The notes under the pieces were generated by a model. The model saw only the letters and a list, made by a program, of their open reading frames with translations, ran no database searches and had not been told where the DNA came from. Below, in pieces: positions 19,253 through 29,406 of a stretch of DNA of 36,925 bases. Origin of the DNA: Trichomonas tenax. Its lineage: Eukaryota; Parabasalia; Trichomonadida; Trichomonadidae. The stretch's first letter is position 1; every line of letters begins with the position of its first letter. The position numbers and the translations under genes were made by a program. Where the stretch lies: assembly GCA_023091735.1 (NCBI GenBank), contig JALKBU010000489.1, positions 1 to 36,925 on the forward strand, given 5' to 3'.

Positions 19253-20281
19253 GTGACAGAGTCGACCCATCAATTCCCACCTTTTCCCTTCAAAAGCAAT
19301 GTAAACATTAGAAAAAAATCTGACGTTGTGTGTAACATTTTCGTGCAATTCCATATTGGAGGCACTTTAGAAGGTTTTTATTCGACAATGATGCATCAGG
19401 GGATGATGCAAAAGCATCTTGAGCACTTTGGATGTGCGCATTATCTATCCATTGCGTAGCGAATGAGTGATTGCTCACATTTTATGCTCAAACAAGGCTT
19501 TAGAGTGTGCAGTGAACTACCAGCACCATTGCCTACGTAAATTAGGGCTGATTGCTCATCCTTTTCGCCCAAATAGAGAGGCGAAACGAAATTAGGGCGA
19601 ATAGGCCTGCGCTTAGTGACACATCAGTTAGGAAATAGTAGGAGCCAACAACTCAACTTTATGACTCTCACGAGCAATTTTTTTCGGCTATCTGATTTGG
19701 AAGCAAATTAGGGGCAACACCTCTAAATAGTAGGGAGCCCTGTTATGCAATGGAAGAGGAAGCTATTTGTCCGTAGAGACTTCTGTCTTCAATGGGGTCC
19801 TCTCGGTAAAATTGAGCTCTCCATTGCATGAATGGATTTGGCGGGATTTTATGAGAAAATAATCGAAAAAGATTGGTTTTGGTGGGATTGATTGATAAAA
19901 ACGTCTTTCTTATCGTATGGAGGCTAATTTTTCATATTATTAATGAGAAAGCTCCGCCTCACATTTTGATTTTTTTTTTTTTGAATGGAAGTGATTCCTG
20001 TCCCACTTTACTGTCAGTAAAATTATTTCATTCAAAATTGCAAATTTCGCTGGAATTCGATTCGCGTTGAACTGGCCTTAATTGGCTATGTGCTTTACAC
20101 AACTTTGCAGGGGCAGTTCTTCACAAATATGGTATCTAGCCGTAAAAGAAGTGTATTGACTTCGAGTGTCCACAGACAACATTGCCAGTATGATCAATAT
20201 GCTTTAGTGACAATAGGAATACACACTATCCGGTTGGATATTATTATTGTCGCTTATATTGATCCACAATTTACAATTTAG
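19253..20281. other. GC-richer island with possible remnants and a hairpin
   Basis: A plus frame ending at TAG near 19459 (VQFHIGGTLEGFYSTMMHQG, then HLEHFGCAHYLSIA) and another ending at TAG 20279-20281 look partly coding. Both lack an ATG start and any recognisable family. Between 19500 and 19850 the sequence is visibly richer in G and C. It repeats AAATTAGGG (about 19539, 19591, 19706) and AAATAGTAGG. It also contains an 11-bp inverted repeat, TTCGCCCAAAT / ATTAGGGCGAA, near 19578-19615. This may be a decayed mobile element or an RNA locus. Confidence 0.3.
19745..19829. repeat. 85-base imperfect hairpin
   Basis: Perfect 10-bp terminal arms (ATGCAATGGA / TCCATTGCAT) enclose a further imperfect stem (AGCTATTTGTCCGTAGAG against CCTCTCGGTAAAATTGAGCT) around a loop of about 18 bases. 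No target-site duplication is visible. It could be a structured RNA or a tiny foldback/MITE remnant. Confidence 0.5.
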
Positions 20282-21147
20282 CAACAAATTACAAATTAAA
20301 TCAACAAAAAGACAGCAGATGGTATATACGTATCATTGTATTCCATTTAGTGATGTGTCAGCAGTATATAAAATGATATTTAAAAATATAGATATTTTCT
20401 TATTTACTATTATGAGTTAAAAATGTATTATTAGAAGACAGTTCTGTCCGGCTGTGAGTGCACTTGAATAGCTTAAGCCTGATTGACCAAGAATATAACC
20501 AAAAATGGAAGGCAAAATTCAAAATAAATCCAACCTTTACAAATTATTTCAATTTTAAAAATTTAATATATCATTGCTAACACAATTTCATTCATATGCA
20601 GACGATGAGTGTCAAAAAAATGATACAAAAAGTGCCTCTAACCGTTTGGTCAGGTAACTAAAGGCATCTGTATATATCGCACATATGTATGACATTCTAA
20701 ATTCACCAATTTTGGTCGCTAAATCCCAAAAAATGAAGTCAATACACTTCTGCTGTAAATCATTTTGTTGAAAATGAACTGAGTTTTTGATGTTTTGATT
20801 TGAGATGCAGCCCCTACGCCTATTGTTATGCGATATATTAAAAGGAGAATCGATGATGTTGGCTAATTTGATTCCATCTTTCTCGAGATGACAGATATAA
20901 AAGTGCAACAATGCATACTGAGACAAAGAATGTATGGTAGAGCTAATTGCAATGAGTATAGTCTAAACATAAATGCGTGATAAGACATATGAAAGTTTTT
21001 ATACGGTGAATATATATTGCGGAGTAAATAATAACAAAATAAGCTAAAATCAAGTATTTCAGCGGTCACAGCGACCTGCAAGTGGGCGAATTACCGAATG
21101 TGATTCGCCAATATGTTTAAATTTCAAGATCGCCAATAACTTGAAAT
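20282..21147. other. AT-rich stretch without a supported gene
   Basis: The only longish frame (minus, about 20612-20926) starts at TTG and has no recognisable motif; it is treated as chance. Nothing else was seen. Confidence 0.4.
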
Positions 21148-21600
21148 TTAGAACAGCCTAATCCTCATGTGCATTGGTATGTTGAATTCAATATCGGATG
21201 TTTCGACACTTGGTGGGGCCGTCTGTTCAGTAGTTTGCATTTCTTGATATTTTCCTTTTTTGGCCTGCCTCCTAACTAAGAACTTGAACCTGTTTTTGAC
21301 TGATACTGCTGTCCTACCAGGCAACATATCAGCAATGCAAGACCATTTGTTTCCGACGCCTTTTTGGAATTTAATTAGTAAAGCATCCTCTTCTGGGGTC
21401 CAACTGTCATGATTGACTTTGGGGTCCAATACTGTAATCCATCTTTCCCTGCACTGCTTGCCAGAACGTCCAGGTACATGTTTAGCTATATGATCCCAGT
21501 TTGTAGGCCCTGTTTTCTTAATGTACTTGATCAAGAGCTCATCTTCGTCCTCCGTCCACTTCTTTTTCATTATCGGCATGTTTGACCTTCTGTGTATCAT
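21148..21600 (-). CDS. R2R3-type Myb DNA-binding protein
   Basis: The 150-residue protein is almost only two Myb repeats. Repeat 1 has the tryptophan triad W15, W35, W54 and the recognition helix GRSGKQCRERW. Repeat 2 has W67, W86 and F105 with GRTAVSVKNRF. An acidic/Thr-rich tail of about 40 residues follows. Small stand-alone Myb proteins of this design are the main gene-specific transcription factors known in T. vaginalis (for example those acting on ap65-1). Targets here are unknown, but it could recognise sequence elements like those in this window. The ATG at 21598-21600 is used because TCAAAAATCGATA lies about 33 bases upstream; Met8 or Met11 are possible later starts. The stop reads TAAAT, overlapping a poly(A)-type signal. 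Confidence 0.93.
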   Translation of the reverse strand: MIHRRSNMPIMKKKWTEDEDELLIKYIKKTGPTNWDHIAKHVPGRSGKQCRERWITVLDPKVNHDSWTPEEDALLIKFQKGVGNKWSCIADMLPGRTAVSVKNRFKFLVRRQAKKGKYQEMQTTEQTAPPSVETSDIEFNIPMHMRIRLF

Positions 21601-21622
21601 TGTTCTATGAATACAAAAAATA

Positions 21623-21635
21623 TATCGATTTTTGA
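21623..21635 (-). promoter_or_regulatory. Initiator-like element of the Myb gene
   Basis: TCAAAAATCGATA on the minus strand is one base different from the element before the CARMIL-like gene and lies at a similar distance from the ATG. Confidence 0.4.
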
Positions 21636-22290
21636 CATTTTTTGGTTCTTTGATCTTGTGAAAGATTGTTGTTAATGTAAATTCAGATCAACAATTTTTA
21701 AAAATAATTTTAATCGTAGCAATTGAATTGTTTTTGATAAGTAGATCAATCCGAAACGAAATAAATAGTGAAATATAACTTATCTGATTATACTGAATCG
21801 TTTCAATGGATGTAAATTGAAAAGCTAAAAAACTGCATTATGTCATTTTCCATGCAATAATTTCAAAAACGAATTGCAATTGTAAACCATTCAAAACATT
21901 TAAAAGCTCTTTGCAAAATATCATTCAGATTCTTGTTCGATTCTCCATTCATTAAAAATAGAAATTTACTAGATTTCAAATACAAACCCAAAAAAAAATT
22001 AAAAGGATATGCCAGAACTTGACTTTTTAATAAGAAATGTTCTGAAAAAATAAAAATTAATAATAGTACCTAAAAGCGAATGCTTTAAAATAATTTTAAT
22101 TTGTTTTGTTTCGGTTGATATCAAAAAAACTACTGTGGTTATGAAAAAAAAGTTAGAAATCTGATTTTAGACATGTAAAATATCACACTGGTCGGTGGGC
22201 GGTCATTCACTCTATTTTTATACAACGTTATTCAAAATTTGATTAATCAACAAAAAATACAGAAATTTCTTTTGGTCAAAGTTTGAACTG
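21636..22290. other. AT-rich intergenic stretch
   Basis: No gene was seen. One AGACATGTAAAA copy of the dispersed motif lies at 22169-22180. Confidence 0.4.
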
Positions 22291-22293
22291 TCA

Positions 22294-22601
22294 GACCCTA
22301 AAGACAGTCATCGCTGTAAGTTTGTGGACTTCCGGATTGAGTCCTGGAGTCAAGAAATGCCTTGACACGAATTATTGAAATTTAAAACGAAAATTTTCCT
22401 AATTATTTCGCCTTAGGGACCTTATGGTTAAAATGTACTTTTCTTGGAAGGATTGCGCAAGCATGGTAAACATGATTTCGATGAAATTTTCGATTATTTA
22501 ATTAAGGATATGGGAAATGTTGCTCTACGGGAGACAAACGCCGTTGATCTCTGCGACTCAGCCAGCGAGGAACTGGAATGTCGTCCGATAATTCCATGAA
22601 T
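22294..22601 (+). pseudogene. Decayed gene remnant, possibly Myb/SANT-related
   Basis: Two separate coding-like pieces lie in order: LSDPKDSHRCKFVDFRIESW ending at TGA near 22362, and FLEGLRKHGKHDFDEIFDYL followed by an acidic tail (DLCDSASEELECRPIIP) ending at TGA 22599-22601. The second recalls the first helix of a Myb/SANT repeat (FLEGLxKxGK), but the indole triad is absent, so the link is weak. At least one frameshift or stop separates the pieces. A TAAATAAG signal follows. It is probably a dead gene next to the live Myb gene. Confidence 0.4.
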
Positions 22602-23690
22602 ACATTAAATAAGAGAAAAAAAAAACAAAATTAAGATCCTTGAAAACAATGACACCTTTTGCTTCTACGATTCTTATGATGAACCCCAGCTCCCGAATTA
22701 TTCTTTCATTTACAGATTAAATATTAATTTAATTTATGTTGATTAAATCTGAATTATGTTGTCAAGTGTTTCGCGATGAACCTAATTAGTTTGTTTCTTC
22801 CTTTCTTTAATCTCTGTGATAAGTTCGATAACAATGGGAATAATAATTATGTTCAAAATCAAAAATAATCATTCCAGTAGCTCTCATATGGTCTGGAAAT
22901 GGCCGTAAGGACCTTCAGAATCAATTCCGACAAATATTTTTTTAATATCTGTGAAAAATATTTTTTGTCCTTGATGCGAAGCACAATTATGAAGAAATGT
23001 TTTTTCATAAAAGGGTCAGTTTTCAAACAAAAAATTATGTTTCTATCTGATTCGTTTGTGCAATATTGCACAGAGTGCTGTAACGAATAAAATGGTTTTG
23101 GTGAATTCTATCGTCAAAATTTGTTGTTTTGATTGAGATCTGTGAAAATCAAACAGTATTTCAACAACAGACTGCATCGATATTGCTTTATTTCATAGAA
23201 AAGAGTTCATTGCTTGAGTTGGAGAAGTTAACAGCAATAATTTATAAAATTCAAAAATAATTTATCTTTATTTGACGAAGAATCAACATCACTGATGTCT
23301 CTTTGATGCCTTTGTCTTATCAAATGAATTATCCCCCTATTCACAACAAAAAAATATCAAAATAAAAAATTTAATATTTTACATTTGAACGTAATTTCCC
23401 ACGAATTCTTTTTCTATGCATGGATCTGAGTATAAGAATCAAATCAAACAAAAATCAACACAACAACTTTCTTCAAAAACTATAACTTTTTATAGAAATG
23501 ACAATTTAAAAAAATAATTTGCCGATATTTATGCATAATATTAAGAACATATTATAATGCTGAAAATTTGAAATTTGTGAGACAATATTTGATATTTCTT
23601 TGAATAATGATAATTTTGCAAAAATTTAACGACAAAAATTCATTAAATGGTTTGTATAATATACATGATAAATATCAAAAGAAAATAAAA
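22602..23690. other. AT-rich intergenic stretch
   Basis: Nothing supportable was seen up to the E2F-like site of the next gene. Confidence 0.45.
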
Positions 23691-23706
23691 TTTGGCGGGG
23701 AAAAAA
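23691..23706 (+). promoter_or_regulatory. E2F-like site upstream of CK2 beta
   Basis: TTTGGCGGGGAAAAAA lies 42 bases before the ATG and differs from the canonical E2F/DP site TTTGGCGGGAAA by one extra G. A TAACGA word (Myb-responsive in T. vaginalis) follows nearer the ATG at about 23736. No TCA initiator is seen, so these may be the working promoter elements. Confidence 0.45.
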
Positions 23707-23747
23707 TATTTTTTATTTGTCTTCCAAGAAAAAGATAACGAAAGAAT

Positions 23748-24377
23748 ATGATTGAACAAGAACAAAAGACGTATCCGAAGAACTGGAAGATGGATTTCTT
23801 ACAGAGACCAGAAAATTCGTGGTTTTGTACAATTCCGGATGATTATATATGCGAACATTTCAATTTATACGGATTAGAGGACGAACCTGACTACAAATTC
23901 ACCTTTTTCGACCAAGAAGTTCGCGTAATTACGAATATGAAGTCATTAGAAAAATATCCCGAAGATATTCGTGAAATTATCATTAGAGAGTTGCCGATTT
24001 TATACGGAAAAATCCATGCGAGATTTATTATTTCACCAGATGGAATAAAACAAGTGAAAGCGAAATATCTCAGACACGATTACGGAGTTTGTCCAAGAAT
24101 CGCGTGCGAGGGCGAGCCACTGCTTCCAATAGGCGTTTCTAGTAAACTGAAAAAGAGTCGTGTTAAAGGTTATTGTCCAAGATGTCGAAGAATTTATGTT
24201 CCGTGCCCCATTGTTCCTATCGATGGAGGATTCTTCGGCCCAAGTTTCCCTCACATTATGGTCGGCGAACTTAAGTTAGGAAATAGACACAAAGACTTCG
24301 AACCATACGAAAGGCAAGCATTTGGATTCCGTGTGTTTGACCCCATAATACATGAAGAGAAGCCAAAAGAGGAATAG
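23748..24377 (+). CDS. CSNK2B: Casein kinase 2 regulatory (beta) subunit
   Basis: The 209-residue protein has the full CK2 beta plan. It has an N-terminal helical region with WFCTIPDDYICEHFNLYGL (25-43), an acidic stretch, LYGKIHARFIIS (85-96) and the dimerising zinc ribbon with C115, C120, C143 and C146. The family motif FFGPSFPHIM and a C-terminal GFRVFDP segment, where the catalytic alpha subunit docks, follow. CK2 is a constitutive Ser/Thr kinase tetramer; the beta dimer sets substrate choice. The spacing is CX4C-CX2C, as in other CK2 beta proteins. The stop is TAG, with a TAAA about 30 bases downstream. The start is the first ATG after the promoter. Confidence 0.95.
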   Translation: MIEQEQKTYPKNWKMDFLQRPENSWFCTIPDDYICEHFNLYGLEDEPDYKFTFFDQEVRVITNMKSLEKYPEDIREIIIRELPILYGKIHARFIISPDGIKQVKAKYLRHDYGVCPRIACEGEPLLPIGVSSKLKKSRVKGYCPRCRRIYVPCPIVPIDGGFFGPSFPHIMVGELKLGNRHKDFEPYERQAFGFRVFDPIIHEEKPKEE

Positions 24378-25551
24378 CTGTATTTTTGTTAGTATACATT
24401 TCATAAAGAATATTAGATTTTAACTCTTATCTTTCCAATATTTAACCATTTCATATGACTCTCTGTTTGTTTATGGACTTATAGAAGCTATAACCCAATT
24501 TTGTGAAGGGAAAAAGAATAATCGAAAAAAGCGGCGTCACTGAATTTTCTACGCCTACTCAAACATCTCGATTTTTCTCCACCAGTATGAATATTTAAGG
24601 TCTAATTTTGGTGGTAAATGAAAAATTTTCCAATCTAAAATGCTGTGGATATATAAAGCATGAAAAATATAATATTCAATATTATATCAAAAAAATGTCT
24701 TGATTTATTTTGATGTTAACTGACGGATTATCATTACTCATGTTGTTTGCATGCTGTGTGGATGAAAAGTAAGGGTTGCAAATTAAGATTAAATATTTTG
24801 CGAATAAAACGCAACACATTTTTATTCTGTAAGTCCAACATTTAGTAGACACTGATTTGTTTGCGTTGAAAATGGACAAATCAAGTGAATAATAACGAGA
24901 TAAAATCAGGATTACTAAAAATGAACAGATTGGGTATTGATATTTAATAGGATACGTATGCAGGTGATAAGCCATCATATTATCATCATCGCATTCAGCT
25001 TTATCTCACCCTTTTTAACAAAAAATTATTTAATTTTTTTAATCATAAATACTTTTGTTGCATTTTTTCATTGAAATAGAGACTTAGAGCTATTTTAATT
25101 CAGCAATTTATTTTCAAAATATATACACATATTATATACGAAGCAAGAACATATGTTAACAAAAATATTTGGCGGGAAAATCGTAAAAGTGATAGAAATA
25201 TCATGGTCAGCAAATACACAACAGAAGTCATCGCAATACGGAAAAGTAGTGCTCCTTGTGGCGTTGTGGCACCAGATGCTTGTAGCTTGTGATCACAAAT
25301 TTGACAAATTAAATCGAAACAAGCTCATTCAGTACAAATCAGATCGAAGCACCCAAAAGGGATGAAGGAAACATGGAAATTTAGAAAAGTGCAAATGAAG
25401 TTCCGCTTCTTAAAAAAGTGGATTTCCAGGTGTGGGTTTCTGAATTTCATCAAAAAACATAACCTTTGAAATAATAAGACAGTAATATTTTCAAATCAAT
25501 AAAAATTTCAAAAAAAGACAGAGAATTTTCTTCCTTCGAGCAATTTATTTG
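24378..25551. other. Intergenic stretch upstream of the importin gene
   Basis: No gene is supported. A second E2F-like site lies at 25168-25180. A 70-codon frame at 25153-25365 covers it but has no family resemblance. Confidence 0.4.
25168..25180 (+). promoter_or_regulatory. E2F-like site
   Basis: TTTGGCGGGAAAA contains the exact 12-base E2F consensus TTTGGCGGGAAA. It lies about 405 bases before the importin ATG, far for a trichomonad promoter, so it may serve an unrecognised transcript. Confidence 0.4.
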
Positions 25552-25564
25552 TCACTTTTATTTT
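25552..25564 (+). promoter_or_regulatory. Initiator of the importin-family gene
   Basis: TCACTTTTATTTT lies about 31 bases before the ATG. It shares TCACTTTT with the initiators of the WD40 gene and the pseudogene at 10339. Confidence 0.5.
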
Positions 25565-25584
25565 TTTTGCCAACTTTTAAAATC

Positions 25585-28512
25585 ATGTTTAGCGCGAATA
25601 TTGATGAAGTTGAACAAGCATTGGCGGTGACAGCAACAATGCCGATCCAAGATCAACAGGCTTCCACCGAAATTATCAATGGTTGGGTCACAGGAAACAA
25701 CGTAATAGTCGATGGAATGTTAATACTGACAAGAAACAGAAACCCTCATGTGAGATATCAAGTTGCCTCCGCAGTGAACAATAAGATCGGACTCCAATGG
25801 GGTTCTATCACTCCAGAATTGAGAATTGATATTAAAAAAGGACTTGTTGAACAAATTCAAGCACTCGAGGATGACAAAAATACGTTAAGAATGCTTTGTA
25901 AGATAGTTGCTACCATCGCTTGTTTCGAAATGCCTGATGGATGGGAAAACTTCTTTGATTTTTGCTTTATTAATGATCAAATGCCTCTAAAGATGCAACA
26001 CGCAAACTTGTTGATACTCAGAAGGTACGCAAAAGCCTGCGAAGAAAAAAATAAATTGATCACAAAACTTCATTCAATGCAAATTCGCGAACAATTGATC
26101 GATAAAGAAGCTGCTATGATGGAATCCATTCAATTAGGTTTACAAACGCCTGAAATTGTTCCAGCAGCTTTGAAATGTTTATTTTATGTTTTATGTTGGA
26201 CTCAAAACATCGAAATTATCGACCACAGTCTCATTACTAGGATGCTTGGAGAATACTTGGTTAATCCAATAACACAAAATATCACGATTAAATGTTTGCG
26301 AACAATTTTCTTGATTAGACATGATAGCTATGCATATTTCAAAACACTTTCTCCAATTGTAATAATCGCGCTCGCTACATTAAAAGACGGACAAAATCCA
26401 GATCTTCCAATAGTTCATTCAAAAAAAGTTAAACTTTTCCTTGTTGACTTTATGGCTGTATTCACATCAGTCCTGAAAATATTGACAAACGATTTATCAT
26501 CAAAACAGGATGAAATGAAAAAAGAACTCGAATTTGCAAAAAGAGAGTTAATTGAAATCATTGAGAAGAACAACACAACATTAGATCAATTTAATCAATA
26601 CATTAATAGTCTTTTACATATAATTTTGTCTTTTGAGAACGAAGACGTCGAAGAAAATTTTTGGGAATTTTGGATTGGAGTTTTCATGGTAATTCATCAA
26701 GAAAACATGAGAAATCAGAAAATGTTCACTATCGGACCGGTTTTCAAGCCGATGATGGCCGAAATCATGCAAAACATTTACAGATTACTCCCAGCAGCTT
26801 CAGATGAAGAAGGAATCTGCAATTCTATGGCTAAATCATGCTTCTCATCATTGGCGTCCATCGATACAACAGTAATGATGGAATTCTTAGATAATCAAGA
26901 ATATTCAATTTCATATTTCTTCGCTTTATGCTCATTTGACTATTTATATGATTCAGACGAACTTTTGGCAAATATTGGAAGCAAAATCATCGAAATTCTT
27001 GATGAAGTCACACAAAATGATCCAAATCCAGAATTAATTTGTGCTTTAATGGGAATGTGTGCAAGACTTTCGTTATATTTCGAGAACAATCCAGAAGTAT
27101 TCGAAAAAGTTATAGGTTTCTTACTCGAAAACTCACAAAACACGGACACAAAGATTGCAAATGCTTCTGCATCTGCATTAATCAGAATTATCACAACCAC
27201 AATGAATTTCTTGTCAAGCAGTGCAGCGCAGTTAGCTCAAAATGTTATAGAGCAATCAGAGACATTCATGCTTAACTTGGAGCCCAACAACATGAAACTT
27301 TTGTTCGTTTCTTGCACTGCTCTCATCAAAACAATTAAAGACGACAAAGAACGTCTGAAGACAATGGATGAATTATTTGAACCTGTTATAGCGTATTTGA
27401 AACTGTTTTTCGATTCACCAGACAGTCACATAGAAGAAGCAAAACTTGCATTAGACATCATTTTGAATTGCGCAACTCACATTCCAAACGAAGCTTTCCA
27501 TTTCGGTGAAATCTTCATTCCTCCATTGATGCAAATTCTTCCTAACATTGTCAATGAGGGTCTATACGCTCAAGTTTCTGATTATCTTCTTGGTGCTTTA
27601 GCAAACATCATCGCAATCTCTCCATATGAGGATGTCGCTGAAACTTTCCAAAACATTCTCGGAATCTGCAATGGAACACTTGCAGCAAAAGAAAGCGTCT
27701 TTAAGTTCATTGCGGTTGTCAGAAATGAACATTCAGACTGCGAAAGGTTGTGGGATGATATTTTCACAAATCTTGTTGAGCCTGCTATCAGACAAGAGGA
27801 CGCTCCTCTTGAAGCTATTGCAGCTATGACGAGATCTTTCTATCTTTCATCAATGGACTTCAATTTCGTTGTTGAATTAACAAGAAACGGTTTATTGAGC
27901 TTAGATCCAAATGTTAATGACGAAATTATTGAGATGTGGAAGATCTTAACACAATATGCTTTCGAGCCAGAAGTTAAAGGCAATGTTGGTGAAGCAATAG
28001 CAACAGTCATCTTACCAACAGCTTTCCAATCTATCTTCGATATGATGCATTCAACATCATTCGAGAAAATTTCTCAGTTCATTGCTGATGAAATCAGACA
28101 GATCAACGACTTAGAGGAACTCGCGCAGAAGGCCAAAGATATATTGCTGGAATTATTCAACAGTTTAGTTCCAGAGCCACAGCCAGGTCACTACCAACAG
28201 TTCCTCGATTACATGTTCCATCCTTCGACACAATACTTCAAACAGTATTCAGCAATTTCCAATCTGATATCTTCTTTGAGAGTCGTTTCGCCTGTTGACG
28301 CTGATATGTTTAAGATTGTCAAACCAAAGTCTAACTTCTTCACTATGTTATTCCCATTCATGTTCGGATCAATTGAGCCACCTTTCGATTCTCTTATCCA
28401 AATCGGAAATGAAAATGTTTTCCTCTCAGCACCGTTCAAAATCAAAAGGAAGAAAAAGCAATCTCTCAGCGCCTTTCAAAATGAAAATGAAGAATCATGT
28501 AATGATAAATAA
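25585..28512 (+). CDS. Importin-beta/exportin family nuclear transport receptor
   Basis: The 975-residue all-helical HEAT-repeat protein begins with a partial Importin-beta N-terminal signature: DEVEQALAVTATMP, ILTRNRNPHVRYQVASAV (matching the family 'ILxxxxxxxvrf.Aa..l' pattern) and LQWGSITPELRIDIKKGLVE. An exportin/TNPO3-like block follows (MPDGWENFFDFCF, about 130-142). Size and layout best fit the transportin-3/importin-13/Mtr10 or exportin-1 branches, which carry cargo through nuclear pores under Ran-GTP control. The precise branch cannot be fixed by eye. The frame extends 12 codons upstream only via TTG, so the ATG at 25585 is taken. The stop is TAAAAA. The C-terminal tail has been altered by a 40-bp tandem duplication (28423-28502). 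Confidence 0.85.
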   Translation: MFSANIDEVEQALAVTATMPIQDQQASTEIINGWVTGNNVIVDGMLILTRNRNPHVRYQVASAVNNKIGLQWGSITPELRIDIKKGLVEQIQALEDDKNTLRMLCKIVATIACFEMPDGWENFFDFCFINDQMPLKMQHANLLILRRYAKACEEKNKLITKLHSMQIREQLIDKEAAMMESIQLGLQTPEIVPAALKCLFYVLCWTQNIEIIDHSLITRMLGEYLVNPITQNITIKCLRTIFLIRHDSYAYFKTLSPIVIIALATLKDGQNPDLPIVHSKKVKLFLVDFMAVFTSVLKILTNDLSSKQDEMKKELEFAKRELIEIIEKNNTTLDQFNQYINSLLHIILSFENEDVEENFWEFWIGVFMVIHQENMRNQKMFTIGPVFKPMMAEIMQNIYRLLPAASDEEGICNSMAKSCFSSLASIDTTVMMEFLDNQEYSISYFFALCSFDYLYDSDELLANIGSKIIEILDEVTQNDPNPELICALMGMCARLSLYFENNPEVFEKVIGFLLENSQNTDTKIANASASALIRIITTTMNFLSSSAAQLAQNVIEQSETFMLNLEPNNMKLLFVSCTALIKTIKDDKERLKTMDELFEPVIAYLKLFFDSPDSHIEEAKLALDIILNCATHIPNEAFHFGEIFIPPLMQILPNIVNEGLYAQVSDYLLGALANIIAISPYEDVAETFQNILGICNGTLAAKESVFKFIAVVRNEHSDCERLWDDIFTNLVEPAIRQEDAPLEAIAAMTRSFYLSSMDFNFVVELTRNGLLSLDPNVNDEIIEMWKILTQYAFEPEVKGNVGEAIATVILPTAFQSIFDMMHSTSFEKISQFIADEIRQINDLEELAQKAKDILLELFNSLVPEPQPGHYQQFLDYMFHPSTQYFKQYSAISNLISSLRVVSPVDADMFKIVKPKSNFFTMLFPFMFGSIEPPFDSLIQIGNENVFLSAPFKIKRKKKQSLSAFQNENEESCNDK
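28423..28502 (+). repeat. 40-bp tandem duplication at the end of the importin gene
   Basis: Two 40-base copies (28423-28462 and 28463-28502) each begin CTCTCAGC and continue CC-TTCAAAAT-AAAA-GAAG. They agree at 26 of the first 30 positions. Because 40 is not a multiple of three, the second copy is read in a different frame: LSAPFKIK becomes LSAFQNEN. Confidence 0.75.
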
Positions 28513-28617
28513 AAATGTAATTTTATTTGAACCACCAAATTACAATATTGAAAAAATTCTGAGTATTTTGCGGCTAAATTAATAATTTTTTATGTCGTTT
28601 TAACATTTTCTCCATTA

Positions 28618-28675
28618 CAAAGTAGTTTTCTTTTTCTTCCCCTGATTTCAGGGAAAGAAAAAGAAAACTACTTTG
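28618..28675. repeat. Near-perfect 28-bp inverted repeat with a 2-base loop
   Basis: Arms 28618-28645 and 28648-28675 pair at 27 of 28 positions around TT. The arm begins CAAAGTAGTTTTC and ends CCCTGA. It sits between the importin stop and the Pmp-like pseudogene. It could be a foldback insertion, a strong RNA hairpin/terminator or an assembly foldback artefact. Confidence 0.85.
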
Positions 28676-28692
28676 GATCATAGGTCCTTGAA

Positions 28693-29327
28693 ATGAAATT
28701 ATATTTAGAAAATAAAATATTTTTATCATGGGAAGACTTCTATACCAATAAAACTTATGATACTTACACAAGAAATACTACCCTAAACAAATGGGAATTT
28801 GGTAACTACTGGCTATGGCAATGCAATTATATTGATTTTAGAACTCGAGCCGTAGTATTTAGTAATATGAAAGAATATACTTTTTTATTAGCCGAAGACT
28901 CTATTTTTAACAATTGCTTCGGTGATGGAGGCAATGGAGGAGCTTTACGTTATGTAGGGAATGGAAATATTGTTATTTCGAGGGTAAATTATTATAAAAC
29001 TTATTCAGATTACAATGCACAAGGTTCTGGTGATTATGTAAATGTTAATTTATATGATAAAATACATCCCCTCCTTGAAACAAGTTATGAATCATGTGGG
29101 ACAAGCATAACTAGTGGTTATAGCACTTTTTCTCATAAAGGAGCACGTGGTAAGTTAGGATATAACAATATCACATACAATCAATGTAAGGAAAATTGCA
29201 GTGGACTATTAAAGATAAATTTCGAATATCCGCGTGCATCAAATATACACAGTATTTTAATAACAGTGGTTCATTTGGTTATGTATTTTATTTCTATGGA
29301 AGCGTGAGTACCATTTCAAATCAATAG
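28693..29327 (+). pseudogene. Pmp-like surface protein fragment, frameshifted
   Basis: The frame from the ATG at 28693 encodes a beta-helix-type sequence (FLLAEDSIFNNCFGDGGNGG, then ALRYVGNGNIVISRVNYYKT, GYNNITYNQCKENCSG) with the GNGGA and FNNC motifs of the Pmp-like family. Near 29218-29232 the frame shifts and continues as CIKYTQYFNNSGSFGYVFYF to a TAG at 29325-29327. No signal peptide or transmembrane helix remains, so this is an internal fragment of a longer gene. It is related in type to the disrupted gene at 12.0-13.1 kb. The inverted repeat at 28618-28675 marks its 5' edge and may be involved in its arrival or truncation. Confidence 0.6.
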
Positions 29328-29406
29328 ACATAGTACAATGATCAGTTTTTATGCAATAATAATTCATAGAATACACTAATAATACTTTACTTAAAAACGA
29401 GAGAAA

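Noticed and set aside
20612..20926. 104-codon minus-strand frame
   Set aside because: It starts at TTG, has no initiator, signal or recognisable motif, and such lengths arise by chance in this AT-rich DNA.
25203..25296. Short frame with RKSSAPCGVVAP resembling histone H3 (ARKSAPATGGV)
   Set aside because: Only about eight residues agree, nothing around them aligns to H3, and the frame stops after 29 codons; judged chance.
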